From an uncultured Veillonellaceae bacterium (GTDB taxonomy: Bacteria; Bacillota; Negativicutes; Veillonellales; Negativicoccaceae): a DNA stretch of 48,567 bases. The notes beneath the pieces were generated by a model. That model was given only the letters and a program-made list of their open reading frames with translations. It searched no databases and was not told where the DNA came from. The stretch is taken from contig CAMCNU010000010.1 in the NCBI GenBank assembly GCA_945876385.1, forward strand, positions 1 to 48,567. The letters run 5' to 3'. Numbering within the stretch: position 1 is the stretch's first letter; each line of letters begins with the position of its first letter. Made by a program: the position numbers and the translations under genes. This document shows positions 24,177 to 31,643 of the stretch, one piece after another.

Positions 24177-24968
24177 TTACGGGCGCTTGAGTATGTGGTT
24201 GCGGGTGTGATAGGAGCGGCGTTCGGCTTCCGGCGGCAGGGTCATATAGTCGCCGTAGTAGCGGCGCAAGTAGGCGTCGTAGTCGGCGATGGCCGATACG
24301 CGATGACCGCCAAACGAGAGTTCGACAAACTTGTCGAAGTACTGCCGCGGGATGAGTTCCCGCGCAAGGTCATGCCCCGAGCCGAGCAGCAAGGCGACAT
24401 GGGACTGCGTATCGGGGTAGCGGTCGATTTCCCGTGCCAGTTTTTCGTATATCCGTTGCGGCCGCCATGACGGTATGAGTGCCTGCAGCAGTCGCCAGGG
24501 AACGCGTTGACGCCGTTTGTACATGCTGTGATAGCGGCGCCCCAGACGGTGGACAGTATCAAGATGCGCTTGGGCGGCGGCGAGGTCGTCGGGCAGGCCG
24601 TCCGCGATAAAAATATCCATAAAGAGACCGATGTCGTAGTCGTCGGTCGGGGTGTGCGGCGCGGTTGCGCGGGCGTACCATTTCCCGCTTTCGCCGGCAA
24701 AGGCGGGCGCGGACGGGTCATCCGTGAGCAGGACGTAGTCGGGGTCGGGGTCATCTTGCCACGAGCGGCGAAGACGGCGGTATTCCGTGCGGGTCATCAT
24801 GACATCGACATCATCGTCCCACGGAATAAACCCGCCGTGGCGGATTGCACCGATGAGGGTGCCGCCGCAGAGCGAATAGCGGATGTCGCGGCGGCGGCAA
24901 TACGCGTCGAAGGCGACCAGCGCCTCCGTGAGATGGGCATGAAGCTCGGGTAATGTGAGTGCTTTCAT
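24177..24968 (-). CDS. licD: LicD-family phosphorylcholine transferase
   Basis: The 263-residue protein starts at ATG 24968, overlapping the TGA of the helicase gene as ATGA. The LicD core is clear: YSLCGGTLIGAIRHGGFIPW followed by DDDVDVMM (~31-57), a nucleotidyltransferase-like metal site with the Asp cluster, then GLFMDIFIADGLP (~113). LicD moves phosphocholine from CDP-choline to a surface glycan sugar. Length is that of the Haemophilus LicD (~265). It completes the lic set with licABC on the opposite strand but is made from a different transcript, as a distal gene behind a DEAD-box helicase, so its supply is uncoupled from licABC. Confidence 0.92.
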   Translation of the reverse strand: MKALTLPELHAHLTEALVAFDAYCRRRDIRYSLCGGTLIGAIRHGGFIPWDDDVDVMMTRTEYRRLRRSWQDDPDPDYVLLTDDPSAPAFAGESGKWYARATAPHTPTDDYDIGLFMDIFIADGLPDDLAAAQAHLDTVHRLGRRYHSMYKRRQRVPWRLLQALIPSWRPQRIYEKLAREIDRYPDTQSHVALLLGSGHDLARELIPRQYFDKFVELSFGGHRVSAIADYDAYLRRYYGDYMTLPPEAERRSYHTRNHILKRP

Positions 24969-26260
24969 CGACGGCCGCGCTTTCTGCGTTTGGCGGTCTT
25001 GCGGTTGCGCGTGTTCGTACTGCCGGCGCGACGACGGCGGGTGTTCGTGCCGCCGTGTTCTTGTTTGTGGAGTTTGTCCTTGGTGGGGCGGTATTCGCCC
25101 GGCAGGATGACTTTTTTCTTGCGGGCGCGCGGGGTTTTCGTTTGTACCGTGCCGTCGGGGCGGTACTTGGTCAGCGGCTGTTCGATGCGCGCTTCGATGC
25201 GGCGGAGTTTGCCGATGTCGCGCGGCGTGACGTAGGTGCAGGCAAGGCCGTCGCGCCCCGCCCGACCGGTGCGGCCGATGCGGTGGATGTAGTAATCGAC
25301 ATCGCCGGGGACGTCGTAGTTGAAGACGTGGGAGACGCCGTCGATATCGATGCCGCGGGCGGCGATATCCGAGGCGACGAGGTAGGGGAAGCGCCCCTTG
25401 GCAAAATCACGCAAAATCCGATTGCGCGCGCTTTGCGACATGTCGCCTTGCAGTTCTTCGACGGGCAAGCCCGCGCGGGAGAGTTCATAGGCCAGCGTGG
25501 TGGCGCGTTCTTTCGTATTGCAAAAGATGATGGCCAGGTAGGGGTTGAATGCTTGCAATTGGTGGCGGAGCAGGGCGGTTTTGCGGTCTTCGTCGATGAG
25601 GTAGATGCGCTGTTCGATGGCGTCGAGGACGACGGTGCCGCTGCCCGCATTGATGGAGACGGGGCGACGCATGGCGCTTTTGGCAAGGCGCCGGACGGCG
25701 TCGGGCAGTGTCGCCGAAAAGAGCAGCAGCTGGCGCGGTTTGCCGCAGGCGGCGAGCAGGGTCTGCATATCCTGCAGAAATCCCATGGCCAGCATTTGGT
25801 CGGCTTCGTCGAGGACGATATGCCGCACGGAGGAGAGAATGAGCGCGCCGCGCGTGTGGTGGTCGAGGATACGCCCCGGCGTACCGATGATGAGTTGCGG
25901 GCGGCGTTTGAGTTTTTGGAGTTGATTTTCCGGTGTCGCACCGCCGGTCACGGTGACGAGGTCGATACCCACGGTGTCCGCGAGCGGTCGGGCGACGACG
26001 GCGATTTGGCGGGCGAGTTCGCGGGTCGGGGCGAGGATGAGCGCCTGCTCTTTGGCTTCGTCTTTGCGGATGCGTTGCAAGAGCGGCAGCAGAAAGGCCA
26101 GCGTCTTGCCCGTACCGGTGCGGCTGTGCGCCAAAATATCGCGTCCTTGAAAGGCGAGCGGCAGGGCGCGGGTCTGGATGTCGGTCGGACGGGTGATGCC
26201 CGTGCGGGCAAGTGCGTCACAGAGGGCGGGAATCACGCCGAGCGTGGTAAATGTAGTCAT
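24965..26260 (-). CDS. DEAD-box ATP-dependent RNA helicase
   Basis: The 431-residue protein starts at ATG 26260 behind AAGGAGTAACC. All main motifs are visible: Q-motif region TRPTDIQTRALP (~22), Walker A SRTGTGKT (~46), PTRELARQ (~76), TPGRILDH (~127), DEAD in VLDEADQM (~150), SAT (~184), then in lobe 2 IIFCNTKERA, SDIAARGIDIDG and HRIGRTGRAG (~320). The last ~65 residues are an Arg/Lys-rich, low-complexity tail that probably binds RNA. Such helicases remodel rRNA or mRNA, often in cold or stress. The gene has its own promoter and is followed without a gap by licD. Which DEAD paralogue (RhlE/CshA type) it is remains open. Confidence 0.95.
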   Translation of the reverse strand: MTTFTTLGVIPALCDALARTGITRPTDIQTRALPLAFQGRDILAHSRTGTGKTLAFLLPLLQRIRKDEAKEQALILAPTRELARQIAVVARPLADTVGIDLVTVTGGATPENQLQKLKRRPQLIIGTPGRILDHHTRGALILSSVRHIVLDEADQMLAMGFLQDMQTLLAACGKPRQLLLFSATLPDAVRRLAKSAMRRPVSINAGSGTVVLDAIEQRIYLIDEDRKTALLRHQLQAFNPYLAIIFCNTKERATTLAYELSRAGLPVEELQGDMSQSARNRILRDFAKGRFPYLVASDIAARGIDIDGVSHVFNYDVPGDVDYYIHRIGRTGRAGRDGLACTYVTPRDIGKLRRIEARIEQPLTKYRPDGTVQTKTPRARKKKVILPGEYRPTKDKLHKQEHGGTNTRRRRAGSTNTRNRKTAKRRKRGRR

Positions 26261-26280
26261 GGTTACTCCTTGTCATTATG

Positions 26281-26327
26281 CTGTCGCCGCAGCGACAGAC
26301 GGTATCATTTCCTATCCGTTTATTATA
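26281..26327 (-). promoter_or_regulatory. Extended -10 promoter and leader hairpin of the helicase-licD operon
   Basis: On the minus strand TGGTATAAT ends at 26322, an extended -10 box. Downstream in the leader CTGTCG and CGACAG (26281-26298) form a 6-bp hairpin. Helicases of this class are often controlled through their leader RNA, but nothing specific can be shown here. Confidence 0.55.
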
Positions 26328-26397
26328 CCATGGGCGGACAATCGGCGGTGGGCGGGAGCGGTTCATGATATAATACAGGCAATAGGTGAGGTGGACG

Positions 26398-27159
26398 ATG
26401 CAAAGACGTATATATAAATGGATAGCGGCCGCACTCGTGGTAGCGGGGATTCCTGCGGCCGCGGCGGCGCTCGGGCTGACGGCCGGTCAGGCGGGATTGC
26501 TGTACATTGTCCTGGCGGGGGCGGTCGGCGCGGCGCGCCGGGAGTCGTCGGTGTGGCGGACGGCGGCGATACAGACGGCCTGCTGGGTGCCGTGGGCGAT
26601 GGCGGTGCTCGGGGCGCTGGTCGTGTGGGAAAAGACGGAGGAATGGGCACCGGCCTCGGCGGCAGGTATGGTGGCGATGGCAATCGGGTATGCGCTGTTG
26701 GCGGCGGGTATTGTGGCGGTGACGGCGGTCGATAATCGGCTGACGGGAGGCCGGCGGCGACTGTGGCGACTGGTCGGCGTATTAGTCGGCGTGCCCTACC
26801 TGACCCCGCTTGCGGCGGTTGTCGGTGTCAAGATAGCGGCCGCGTGGAGCGGTGTCATCGCGGACGGTGATGTCGTGGCAGTGTCCGCGGGGATGATACT
26901 GGCGGCGATGCGTACGCTGGTGCCGCCGGTGGCGGCGCTGATGTACGGGGCGCTGTACTTCGTCCGTGCGCCCGGCACGAAACGCCGGCGCGCCGCGGCG
27001 GCGCTTGCGGGGCTGTCGCTGTACTTGGCGGCGGCCGCGTTCGGGCAGTGGCTGGTCGATACGTCGCCGACGGGGATGGCGGCCGCACAGGCATTGCTGA
27101 TGGAGGCGGCGGGTATTGTGGCGAGTGTGCTGGCAGCAGAGCGCCTAAGGCCCGTGTGA
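26398..27159 (+). CDS. Integral membrane protein of unknown function
   Basis: The 253-residue protein starts at ATG 26398 behind AGGTGAGG. A TATAAT box lies at 26369-26374. It is mostly hydrophobic Ala/Gly/Val/Leu with about seven membrane segments, for example WIAAALVVAGIPAAAAALGL (~8) and AGLLYIVLAGAVGAA (~33), and short Arg-rich loops (RRRLWRL ~118, TKRRRAAAA ~200). I do not recognise a family and no catalytic motif is apparent. It stands alone between the divergent helicase operon and glmS. Base composition is that of the host genes. Confidence 0.75.
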   Translation: MQRRIYKWIAAALVVAGIPAAAAALGLTAGQAGLLYIVLAGAVGAARRESSVWRTAAIQTACWVPWAMAVLGALVVWEKTEEWAPASAAGMVAMAIGYALLAAGIVAVTAVDNRLTGGRRRLWRLVGVLVGVPYLTPLAAVVGVKIAAAWSGVIADGDVVAVSAGMILAAMRTLVPPVAALMYGALYFVRAPGTKRRRAAAALAGLSLYLAAAAFGQWLVDTSPTGMAAAQALLMEAAGIVASVLAAERLRPV

Positions 27160-27192
27160 GTGCCGTCGGACGCTATACGGCGGGCAAATAAG

Positions 27193-27221
27193 TTGTATTT
27201 CAAACGGTTTTACGCTACAAT
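27193..27221 (+). promoter_or_regulatory. Promoter of glmS-trpS; no glmS ribozyme seen
   Basis: TTGTAT (27193-27198) and TACAAT (27216-27221) are 17 bp apart. The ~95-nt leader to the glmS start was checked for the glmS ribozyme core (GCGCC and GACGAGG elements) and does not contain it, unlike in many Gram-positive Firmicutes. Confidence 0.65.
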
Positions 27222-27319
27222 ACATACAGTATTTGATATGACATTGACAGTCGATTGATTGCGACTTGACAGGAAATCACATGCCTTCCGACGGCGGGAG
27301 GCAGGGACAGGAGGCACAT

Positions 27320-29149
27320 ATGTGCGGCATTGTAGGATATATCGGGCACGGTGATGCGGCGTCGTTTCTCATTGAGGGATTGCGCAAATTGGAATACCGC
27401 GGATACGATTCCTCGGGGATTGCATGCTTTGACAACGGCGCCATCGAGATTCGCAAAAAGGTGGGCCGGCTGGACAACTTGGCGGCGTATATCGAAACGC
27501 ATCCGATTCACGGGACGGTCGGTATCGGCCATACGCGCTGGGCGACGCACGGTCGTCCGTCGGATCTCAACGCGCACCCGCACGCCGATGCGAGCGGGCG
27601 TTTTGTCGTCGTGCATAACGGGATTATTGAAAATTTTATGGAGCTCAAGCAGGAGCTGATGGCCAAGGGGCATACCTTCCTGTCGGACACGGACACGGAA
27701 ATCATTCCGCATCTGTGCGCCGAGTACGATCAGGGTGATTTTTTGGCGACGGTACAGTATGTATTGCAGCTGATTGAAGGCTCGTACTCGCTGCTCTTCA
27801 TGGACAGCCATGAGCCGGACAAATTGATTTGTGTCAAAAAAGATAACCCGCTGATTGTCGGACTAGGCGAGGGCGAGAATTTTGTCGCGTCGGATATTCC
27901 GGCGATTATTCAGCGGACGCGCGACACCTACATCCTCAATGACGGGGAGCTGGCGGTCGTGACGGCGGACGGGGTCGAAGTGATGGACCGCGAAGGGCGT
28001 CCGGTCGACAAGAAAGTCTATCGGGTGACGTGGACGGCGGAGGCCGCGGAAAAAGGCGGCTATGAGCATTTTATGCTCAAGGAAATCCACGAGCAGCCGA
28101 AGGCGATTCGCGATACCATGGCGACGCATATCGACAAGGATACGATGTCGGTGTACTTTGACGAGCTGGGCTGGCAGCCGTCGGATTTGGCGGGGATTCG
28201 CAAAATCCTGATTACGGCTTGCGGGACGGCGTATCATGCGGGACTGGTGGCCAAGTACTATATCGAGCAGTTGGCGCGGATTCCCGTCGAGGTGGATATC
28301 GCCTCGGAGTATCGGTATCGCGATCCGTTGACCGATGCATCGACATTTTGCATTACCATCAGCCAGTCGGGGGAAACCATCGACACGCTGGCGGCATTGA
28401 AAGAGGCCAAACGGCGCGGCGCAAAGAGCCTGGCGATTACGAATACGGTCGGCTCGTCGATTGCGCGCGAGTCGGATGCGGCGGTCTATACGATGGCGGG
28501 GCCGGAGATTTCCGTCGCCTCGACGAAGGCGTATACGACACAGTTGGTGGCGCTGCTTCTGTTGGCGGTCTACATGGGACGATTGAACGGGAATTTGAGC
28601 GCGGCCGACGAACAGGCCATCGTCGCGGGCTTGCTGTCCTTGCCGGACAAGACGAACCGCGTCTTTGAAAGCACGGACGCGATCAAGATGTTTGCCCGGC
28701 AATACGGATTTGTCGAAGACGCGTTTTTCCTCGGCCGCTCGATTGACTATGCGGTCGCCATGGAAGGCGCACTCAAGCTCAAAGAAATTTCCTATATCCA
28801 CGCCGAGGCGTACGCCGGCGGGGAGCTCAAACACGGCACGTTGGCGCTGGTGGTTGCGGGGACGCCGATTATCGCGCTGGTGACGCAGGACGATGTCCGT
28901 GAAAAGATGTACAATAATATGCAAGAAGTGGCGGCGCGCGAAGCGATTATCATCGCCATCGGCTATGAAGACGATCCGCTGTTGGCCGAGTCCGCCGATC
29001 ATGTGATTCGGATTCCGCACGTACATCGGTACGTCGCGCCGATTTTGGCGGTCATCCCGTTGCAATTGCTCGCGTACTATGCGGCGATTACGCGCGGTAC
29101 GGATGTCGACAAACCGCGCAATCTGGCGAAATCGGTCACGGTAGAATAG
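27320..29149 (+). CDS. glmS: Glutamine--fructose-6-phosphate aminotransferase
   Basis: The 609-residue enzyme starts at ATG 27320 behind GGAGG; the start is fixed because Cys2 (M-C-GIVGYIG) must become the N-terminal nucleophile. It converts fructose-6-phosphate and glutamine to glucosamine-6-phosphate, the first step to UDP-GlcNAc for peptidoglycan and lipid A. The N-terminal glutaminase has GHTRWATHG (~73) and HNGIIENF (~99). Two SIS sugar-isomerase domains follow, with ACGTAYHAG (~303), ISQSGET (~350) and GRSIDYAVAMEGALKLKE (~472). The C-terminus KSVTVE is canonical. Length equals that of the E. coli enzyme. It is 16 nt upstream of trpS, probably one transcript. Confidence 0.98.
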   Translation: MCGIVGYIGHGDAASFLIEGLRKLEYRGYDSSGIACFDNGAIEIRKKVGRLDNLAAYIETHPIHGTVGIGHTRWATHGRPSDLNAHPHADASGRFVVVHNGIIENFMELKQELMAKGHTFLSDTDTEIIPHLCAEYDQGDFLATVQYVLQLIEGSYSLLFMDSHEPDKLICVKKDNPLIVGLGEGENFVASDIPAIIQRTRDTYILNDGELAVVTADGVEVMDREGRPVDKKVYRVTWTAEAAEKGGYEHFMLKEIHEQPKAIRDTMATHIDKDTMSVYFDELGWQPSDLAGIRKILITACGTAYHAGLVAKYYIEQLARIPVEVDIASEYRYRDPLTDASTFCITISQSGETIDTLAALKEAKRRGAKSLAITNTVGSSIARESDAAVYTMAGPEISVASTKAYTTQLVALLLLAVYMGRLNGNLSAADEQAIVAGLLSLPDKTNRVFESTDAIKMFARQYGFVEDAFFLGRSIDYAVAMEGALKLKEISYIHAEAYAGGELKHGTLALVVAGTPIIALVTQDDVREKMYNNMQEVAAREAIIIAIGYEDDPLLAESADHVIRIPHVHRYVAPILAVIPLQLLAYYAAITRGTDVDKPRNLAKSVTVE

Positions 29150-29165
29150 TAAGGGAGAGGGCAGT

Positions 29166-30149
29166 ATGAACACGATATTTTCCGGGATTCAGCCGAGCGG
29201 CGATTTGACGCTGGGCAATTACTTGGGGGCACTGAAGAATTTCATTCCGTTTCAGGACACGCATGAGTGCTACTATTGCGTGGTCAATCAGCACGCGATT
29301 ACCGTGCCGCAAGAGCCGGCGCAGCTGCATGCGCGGACGACGGAGCTGGCGGCGATTTATCTCGCGGCGGGACTTGACCCGAACAAGGCGACGCTGTTTG
29401 TGCAGTCGGAGGTCCCCGAGCATGCGTTGCTCGGCTGGGTGATGATTACGACGTCGTATGTCGGCGAGATGGAGCGCATGACGCAATACAAGGATAAAGC
29501 ACGCAAACAGGGAGATTCCATTCCGCTCGGACTGATGACCTATCCCCCGCTGATGGCGGCCGATATTTTGCTGTATCAGGCGGATTTGGTGCCGGTCGGG
29601 GAAGACCAGCGCCAGCATATGGAAATCACGCGCACGCTGGCGGAACGGTTCAACTATCGCTACGGAGAGGTGTTTACCGTCCCGGAAATGTGGGCGCCGA
29701 AAGGCGGCGCCCGGGTGATGAGCCTGCAAGAACCGACGAAGAAGATGAGCAAGTCCGACGACAATCGGACGGCGACGATTTACCTGTTGGACGAAACGGA
29801 CGATATCGTCCGCAAAATCAAACGGGCGCAGACCGACTCGGAAAGCGTCATCCGTTATGATAAAGAAAACAAACCCGGCGTATCTAACCTGCTCAGCATC
29901 CATGCGGCGATTTCCGGCAAGAGTTTTGCCGAATTGGAACGCGACTACGACGGACAGGGCTACGGCACGCTCAAAAAAGATGTCGCCGATTTGGTGGTGG
30001 GCGAGCTCGAACCGATTCGCCGGCGCTACCATGAGCTGGTCGGCAGTCCGGAGCTCGGGCGGATTTTGGATGAAGGGCGCGACAAGGCGCACGCCAAAGC
30101 CTCCGTCACCTACCGCAAGGCCGTCGAGGCGATGGGATTGTATCGCTGA
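29166..30149 (+). CDS. trpS: Tryptophanyl-tRNA synthetase
   Basis: The 327-residue class I synthetase starts at ATG 29166 behind GGGAGAGG. It attaches tryptophan to tRNA-Trp. The HIGH-equivalent SGDLTLGNYLG (~11-21) and the KMSKS loop (KKMSKSDDN, ~193) are both present, as is the substrate region DLVPVGEDQRQHMEITR (~140). Length fits bacterial TrpRS (~330). No T-box leader stands in front of it; it follows glmS directly and is closed by a strong terminator, so the pair is probably co-transcribed. Confidence 0.97.
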   Translation: MNTIFSGIQPSGDLTLGNYLGALKNFIPFQDTHECYYCVVNQHAITVPQEPAQLHARTTELAAIYLAAGLDPNKATLFVQSEVPEHALLGWVMITTSYVGEMERMTQYKDKARKQGDSIPLGLMTYPPLMAADILLYQADLVPVGEDQRQHMEITRTLAERFNYRYGEVFTVPEMWAPKGGARVMSLQEPTKKMSKSDDNRTATIYLLDETDDIVRKIKRAQTDSESVIRYDKENKPGVSNLLSIHAAISGKSFAELERDYDGQGYGTLKKDVADLVVGELEPIRRRYHELVGSPELGRILDEGRDKAHAKASVTYRKAVEAMGLYR

Positions 30150-30165
30150 GAGTACTATCACAGAC

Positions 30166-30192
30166 ACACCGCACTTCGGTGCGGTGTTTTTT
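30166..30192 (+). terminator. Terminator of the glmS-trpS transcript
   Basis: CACCGCAC-TTCG-GTGCGGTG (30167-30186) is an 8-bp stem with a UUCG loop, followed by six T residues. Confidence 0.92.
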
Positions 30193-30212
30193 GTGCGATT
30201 TTTTATGCGCGG

Positions 30213-30244
30213 CCTTGCGTTTTGACGGGGGACGGGAATATAGA
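30213..30244 (+). promoter_or_regulatory. Promoter-like motif, copy 1 (CCTTGCGTTT...ACGGGAATATAGA)
   Basis: CCTTGCGTTT (30213-30222), 9 nt, then ACGGGAATATAGA (30232-30244). The same two blocks recur 736 bp downstream ahead of the DUF1659 gene. It precedes the small gene/amidase pair by ~30 nt and could be a promoter for an alternative sigma factor. Confidence 0.5.
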
Positions 30245-30272
30245 GGGTGAACGCAGGGAGAAAGGAGGATGT

Positions 30273-30386
30273 ATGACACGAGATGATTGGTTGCGATTGC
30301 TGGTGTGGCTGCTCGGAGAGCTGGTCCGCCGGTTGTCGGAAGAAACGGAACGGTCGCGCCGTCGCATTGACATACCGGTGCGGTGA
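30273..30386 (+). CDS. Small protein of 37 residues before the amidase
   Basis: ATG 30273 follows a perfect AGAAAGGAGG, so translation is likely although the product is tiny. It reads MTRDDWLRLLVWLLGELVRR then a charged Arg/Glu/Ser tail. A short amphipathic or hydrophobic helix (WLRLLVWLLGELV) may touch the membrane. In related gene clusters a small YvrJ-type protein sits beside DUF1659/DUF2922, but this one does not clearly match it. Its stop overlaps the possible GTG start (30383) of the amidase gene, so the two are probably coupled. Confidence 0.55.
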   Translation: MTRDDWLRLLVWLLGELVRRLSEETERSRRRIDIPVR

Positions 30387-30391
30387 GGCGG

Positions 30392-30928
30392 ATGCGGATT
30401 TTGATTAATCCGGGCCATGCCCCGCGCGGCGTGCCCGACCCGGGGGCGGTGGGGGCGGACGGTACGCCGGAATGGGCAGTGGCCGCGGCGATTGCGGAAG
30501 CGTCGGCACAGGCGTTGCGGGATATCGCAGTCTGCAGTATCTTGCAATCCGATTCGCTGGCGGAAATCGTGCGTACGGCGACGCAGTTCGGTGCGGACAG
30601 GTTGCTGTCGATCCACGCCAATGCGGCGGCGGATACACGGGCACACGGTGCGGAAATCTACGTCCACCCCGCGGCCGGTGCGGCGGCGCGCGACTGGGCA
30701 AATCGGATTGCACGGGAGGCGTGTGCGGCGGGGCTGGTGTGGCGAGAGCCGTCACCGCCTGTGCGGGACGGGGCACGGTACAAGGAGGCGGATTTTTATG
30801 TCTTGCGTATGACGCCGATGCCGGCGGTACTTCTGGAGACGGGATTTTTGACGCATCCGGAAGAATGCCGCTGGCTTCGGACAGAGGCGGCGGCAGTGTG
30901 GGCGCGCATACTGCGTGCCGCCTGCTGA
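30392..30928 (+). CDS. N-acetylmuramoyl-L-alanine amidase, Amidase_3 family, no signal peptide
   Basis: The 178-residue protein is started at ATG 30392; GTG 30383, overlapping the upstream stop, is an alternative. The zinc-amidase core is visible: RILINPGHAPRG with a zinc His (~9), LLSIHANAAADTRAHG with the second His (~74), and PAVLLETGFLTHPEE (~147) with the catalytic Glu. These enzymes remove stem peptides from peptidoglycan. It consists of the catalytic domain alone, with no export signal or binding repeats, as in endolysins or in enzymes exported by unusual routes. It clusters with DUF1659 and DUF2922 genes and shares a promoter-like motif with them, so they probably act in one process that is still unknown. 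Confidence 0.85.
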   Translation: MRILINPGHAPRGVPDPGAVGADGTPEWAVAAAIAEASAQALRDIAVCSILQSDSLAEIVRTATQFGADRLLSIHANAAADTRAHGAEIYVHPAAGAAARDWANRIAREACAAGLVWREPSPPVRDGARYKEADFYVLRMTPMPAVLLETGFLTHPEECRWLRTEAAAVWARILRAAC

Positions 30929-30948
30929 TACAAAACGGATACGGATTA

Positions 30949-30979
30949 CCTTGCGTTTCGTGACAAACGGGAATATAGA
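30949..30979 (+). promoter_or_regulatory. Promoter-like motif, copy 2
   Basis: CCTTGCGTTT (30949-30958), 8 nt, then ACGGGAATATAGA (30967-30979), the same blocks as at 30213. It lies 21 nt before the DUF1659 start, with the AAAGGAGGTGAG ribosome site between, so transcription starting just after it is plausible. Confidence 0.5.
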
Positions 30980-30999
30980 CAGTGAAAGGAGGTGAGTGC

Positions 31000-31212
31000 A
31001 TGACGGCAACAAGTATCTCGCGTCGCTTGCAGATGGTGACGACGTATGATGCGGGCAACGGCCAAATGAAAAACGGCCGACTGACATTCGGCAATATCGC
31101 CGCATCGGCGACCGACGAGCAGCTGTTCACGGCCGCGGAAGCTCTGGGCTCTTTGCAGGAACGGACGCTGAAGGAGATTGTCAAGGTCGAGGCGACGCTG
31201 CTCTCGCGCTGA
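31000..31212 (+). CDS. DUF1659-family protein
   Basis: The 70-residue protein starts at ATG 31000 behind AAAGGAGGTGAG. It reads MTATSISRRLQMVTTYDAGN, then GRLTFGNIAASATDEQLFTA and AEALGSLQERTLKEI. The strand-then-helix pattern with LTFGNI and the DEQLFTAAEAL helix is typical of DUF1659, a short family of unknown function found in Bacilli and Negativicutes, almost always next to DUF2922. It has no signal peptide or membrane span. Its partner starts 36 nt downstream. Confidence 0.85.
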   Translation: MTATSISRRLQMVTTYDAGNGQMKNGRLTFGNIAASATDEQLFTAAEALGSLQERTLKEIVKVEATLLSR

Positions 31213-31247
31213 GGGTGAGAAATGAGATGCAGAAAGGAGGTGAGACA

Positions 31248-31454
31248 GTGAAGACATTACAACTCGTGTTTCGCGCCGGCGGTGCCAAAGCCATGTTGCA
31301 TATTGCCCATCCGCGGGAGGGGCTGACGGCCGCGACGGTCAAGGCGGTCGGCGACAAGCTCGCCGCGGACGGCGTATTTGAAAACAAGCAGGGGGTGTAC
31401 AGCCGCTATGAAACGGCGCAAATCGTCGAACGGACGGTGACACCGCTCGTCTAA
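31248..31454 (+). CDS. DUF2922-family protein
   Basis: The 68-residue protein starts at GTG 31248 behind AGAAAGGAGGTGAG; upstream ATG codons in frame lack a ribosome site. It reads KTLQLVFRAGGAKAMLHIAH, then a PREGLTAATVKAVGDKLA helix and a C-terminal strand ending RTVTPLV. This matches DUF2922, whose role is unknown. With DUF1659 it forms a two-gene unit closed by the terminator at 31469. The amidase just upstream hints at a cell-wall connection. Confidence 0.85.
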   Translation: MKTLQLVFRAGGAKAMLHIAHPREGLTAATVKAVGDKLAADGVFENKQGVYSRYETAQIVERTVTPLV

Positions 31455-31468
31455 CGTATGTGATGATG

Positions 31469-31496
31469 ACGGCTCGACTACGGTCGAGCCGTTTTG
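31469..31496 (+). terminator. Terminator after DUF2922
   Basis: ACGGCTCGAC (31469-31478) and GTCGAGCCGT (31483-31492) form a 10-bp stem with a TACG loop and a short T run. Confidence 0.85.
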
Positions 31497-31532
31497 ACGT
31501 GGCGGGACGCCTCTTTGGCAGGTGGATAGTGT

Positions 31533-31538
31533 TATAAT
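31533..31538 (+). promoter_or_regulatory. -10 box of the iron-type ABC transporter operon
   Basis: TATAAT at 31533-31538 stands ~105 nt before the lipoprotein start. No good -35 is seen at the normal distance. No obvious Fur-box (GATAATGATAATCATTATC-like) palindrome was found, so iron control is not demonstrated. Confidence 0.5.
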
Positions 31539-31643
31539 AGAGAGACACGAGAGAAACTGACAGGATATTGACGCGGGATTGACAACGCGGACGTATACTG
31601 CCGACAGATGGAGTCGGTAGGGATTGCAGTGAGGAGGAATTGG

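Noticed and set aside
31533-31643. Fur box in front of the iron-type importer
   Set aside because: No GATAAT-type hexamer array or 19-bp palindrome was found, so iron control is not claimed.
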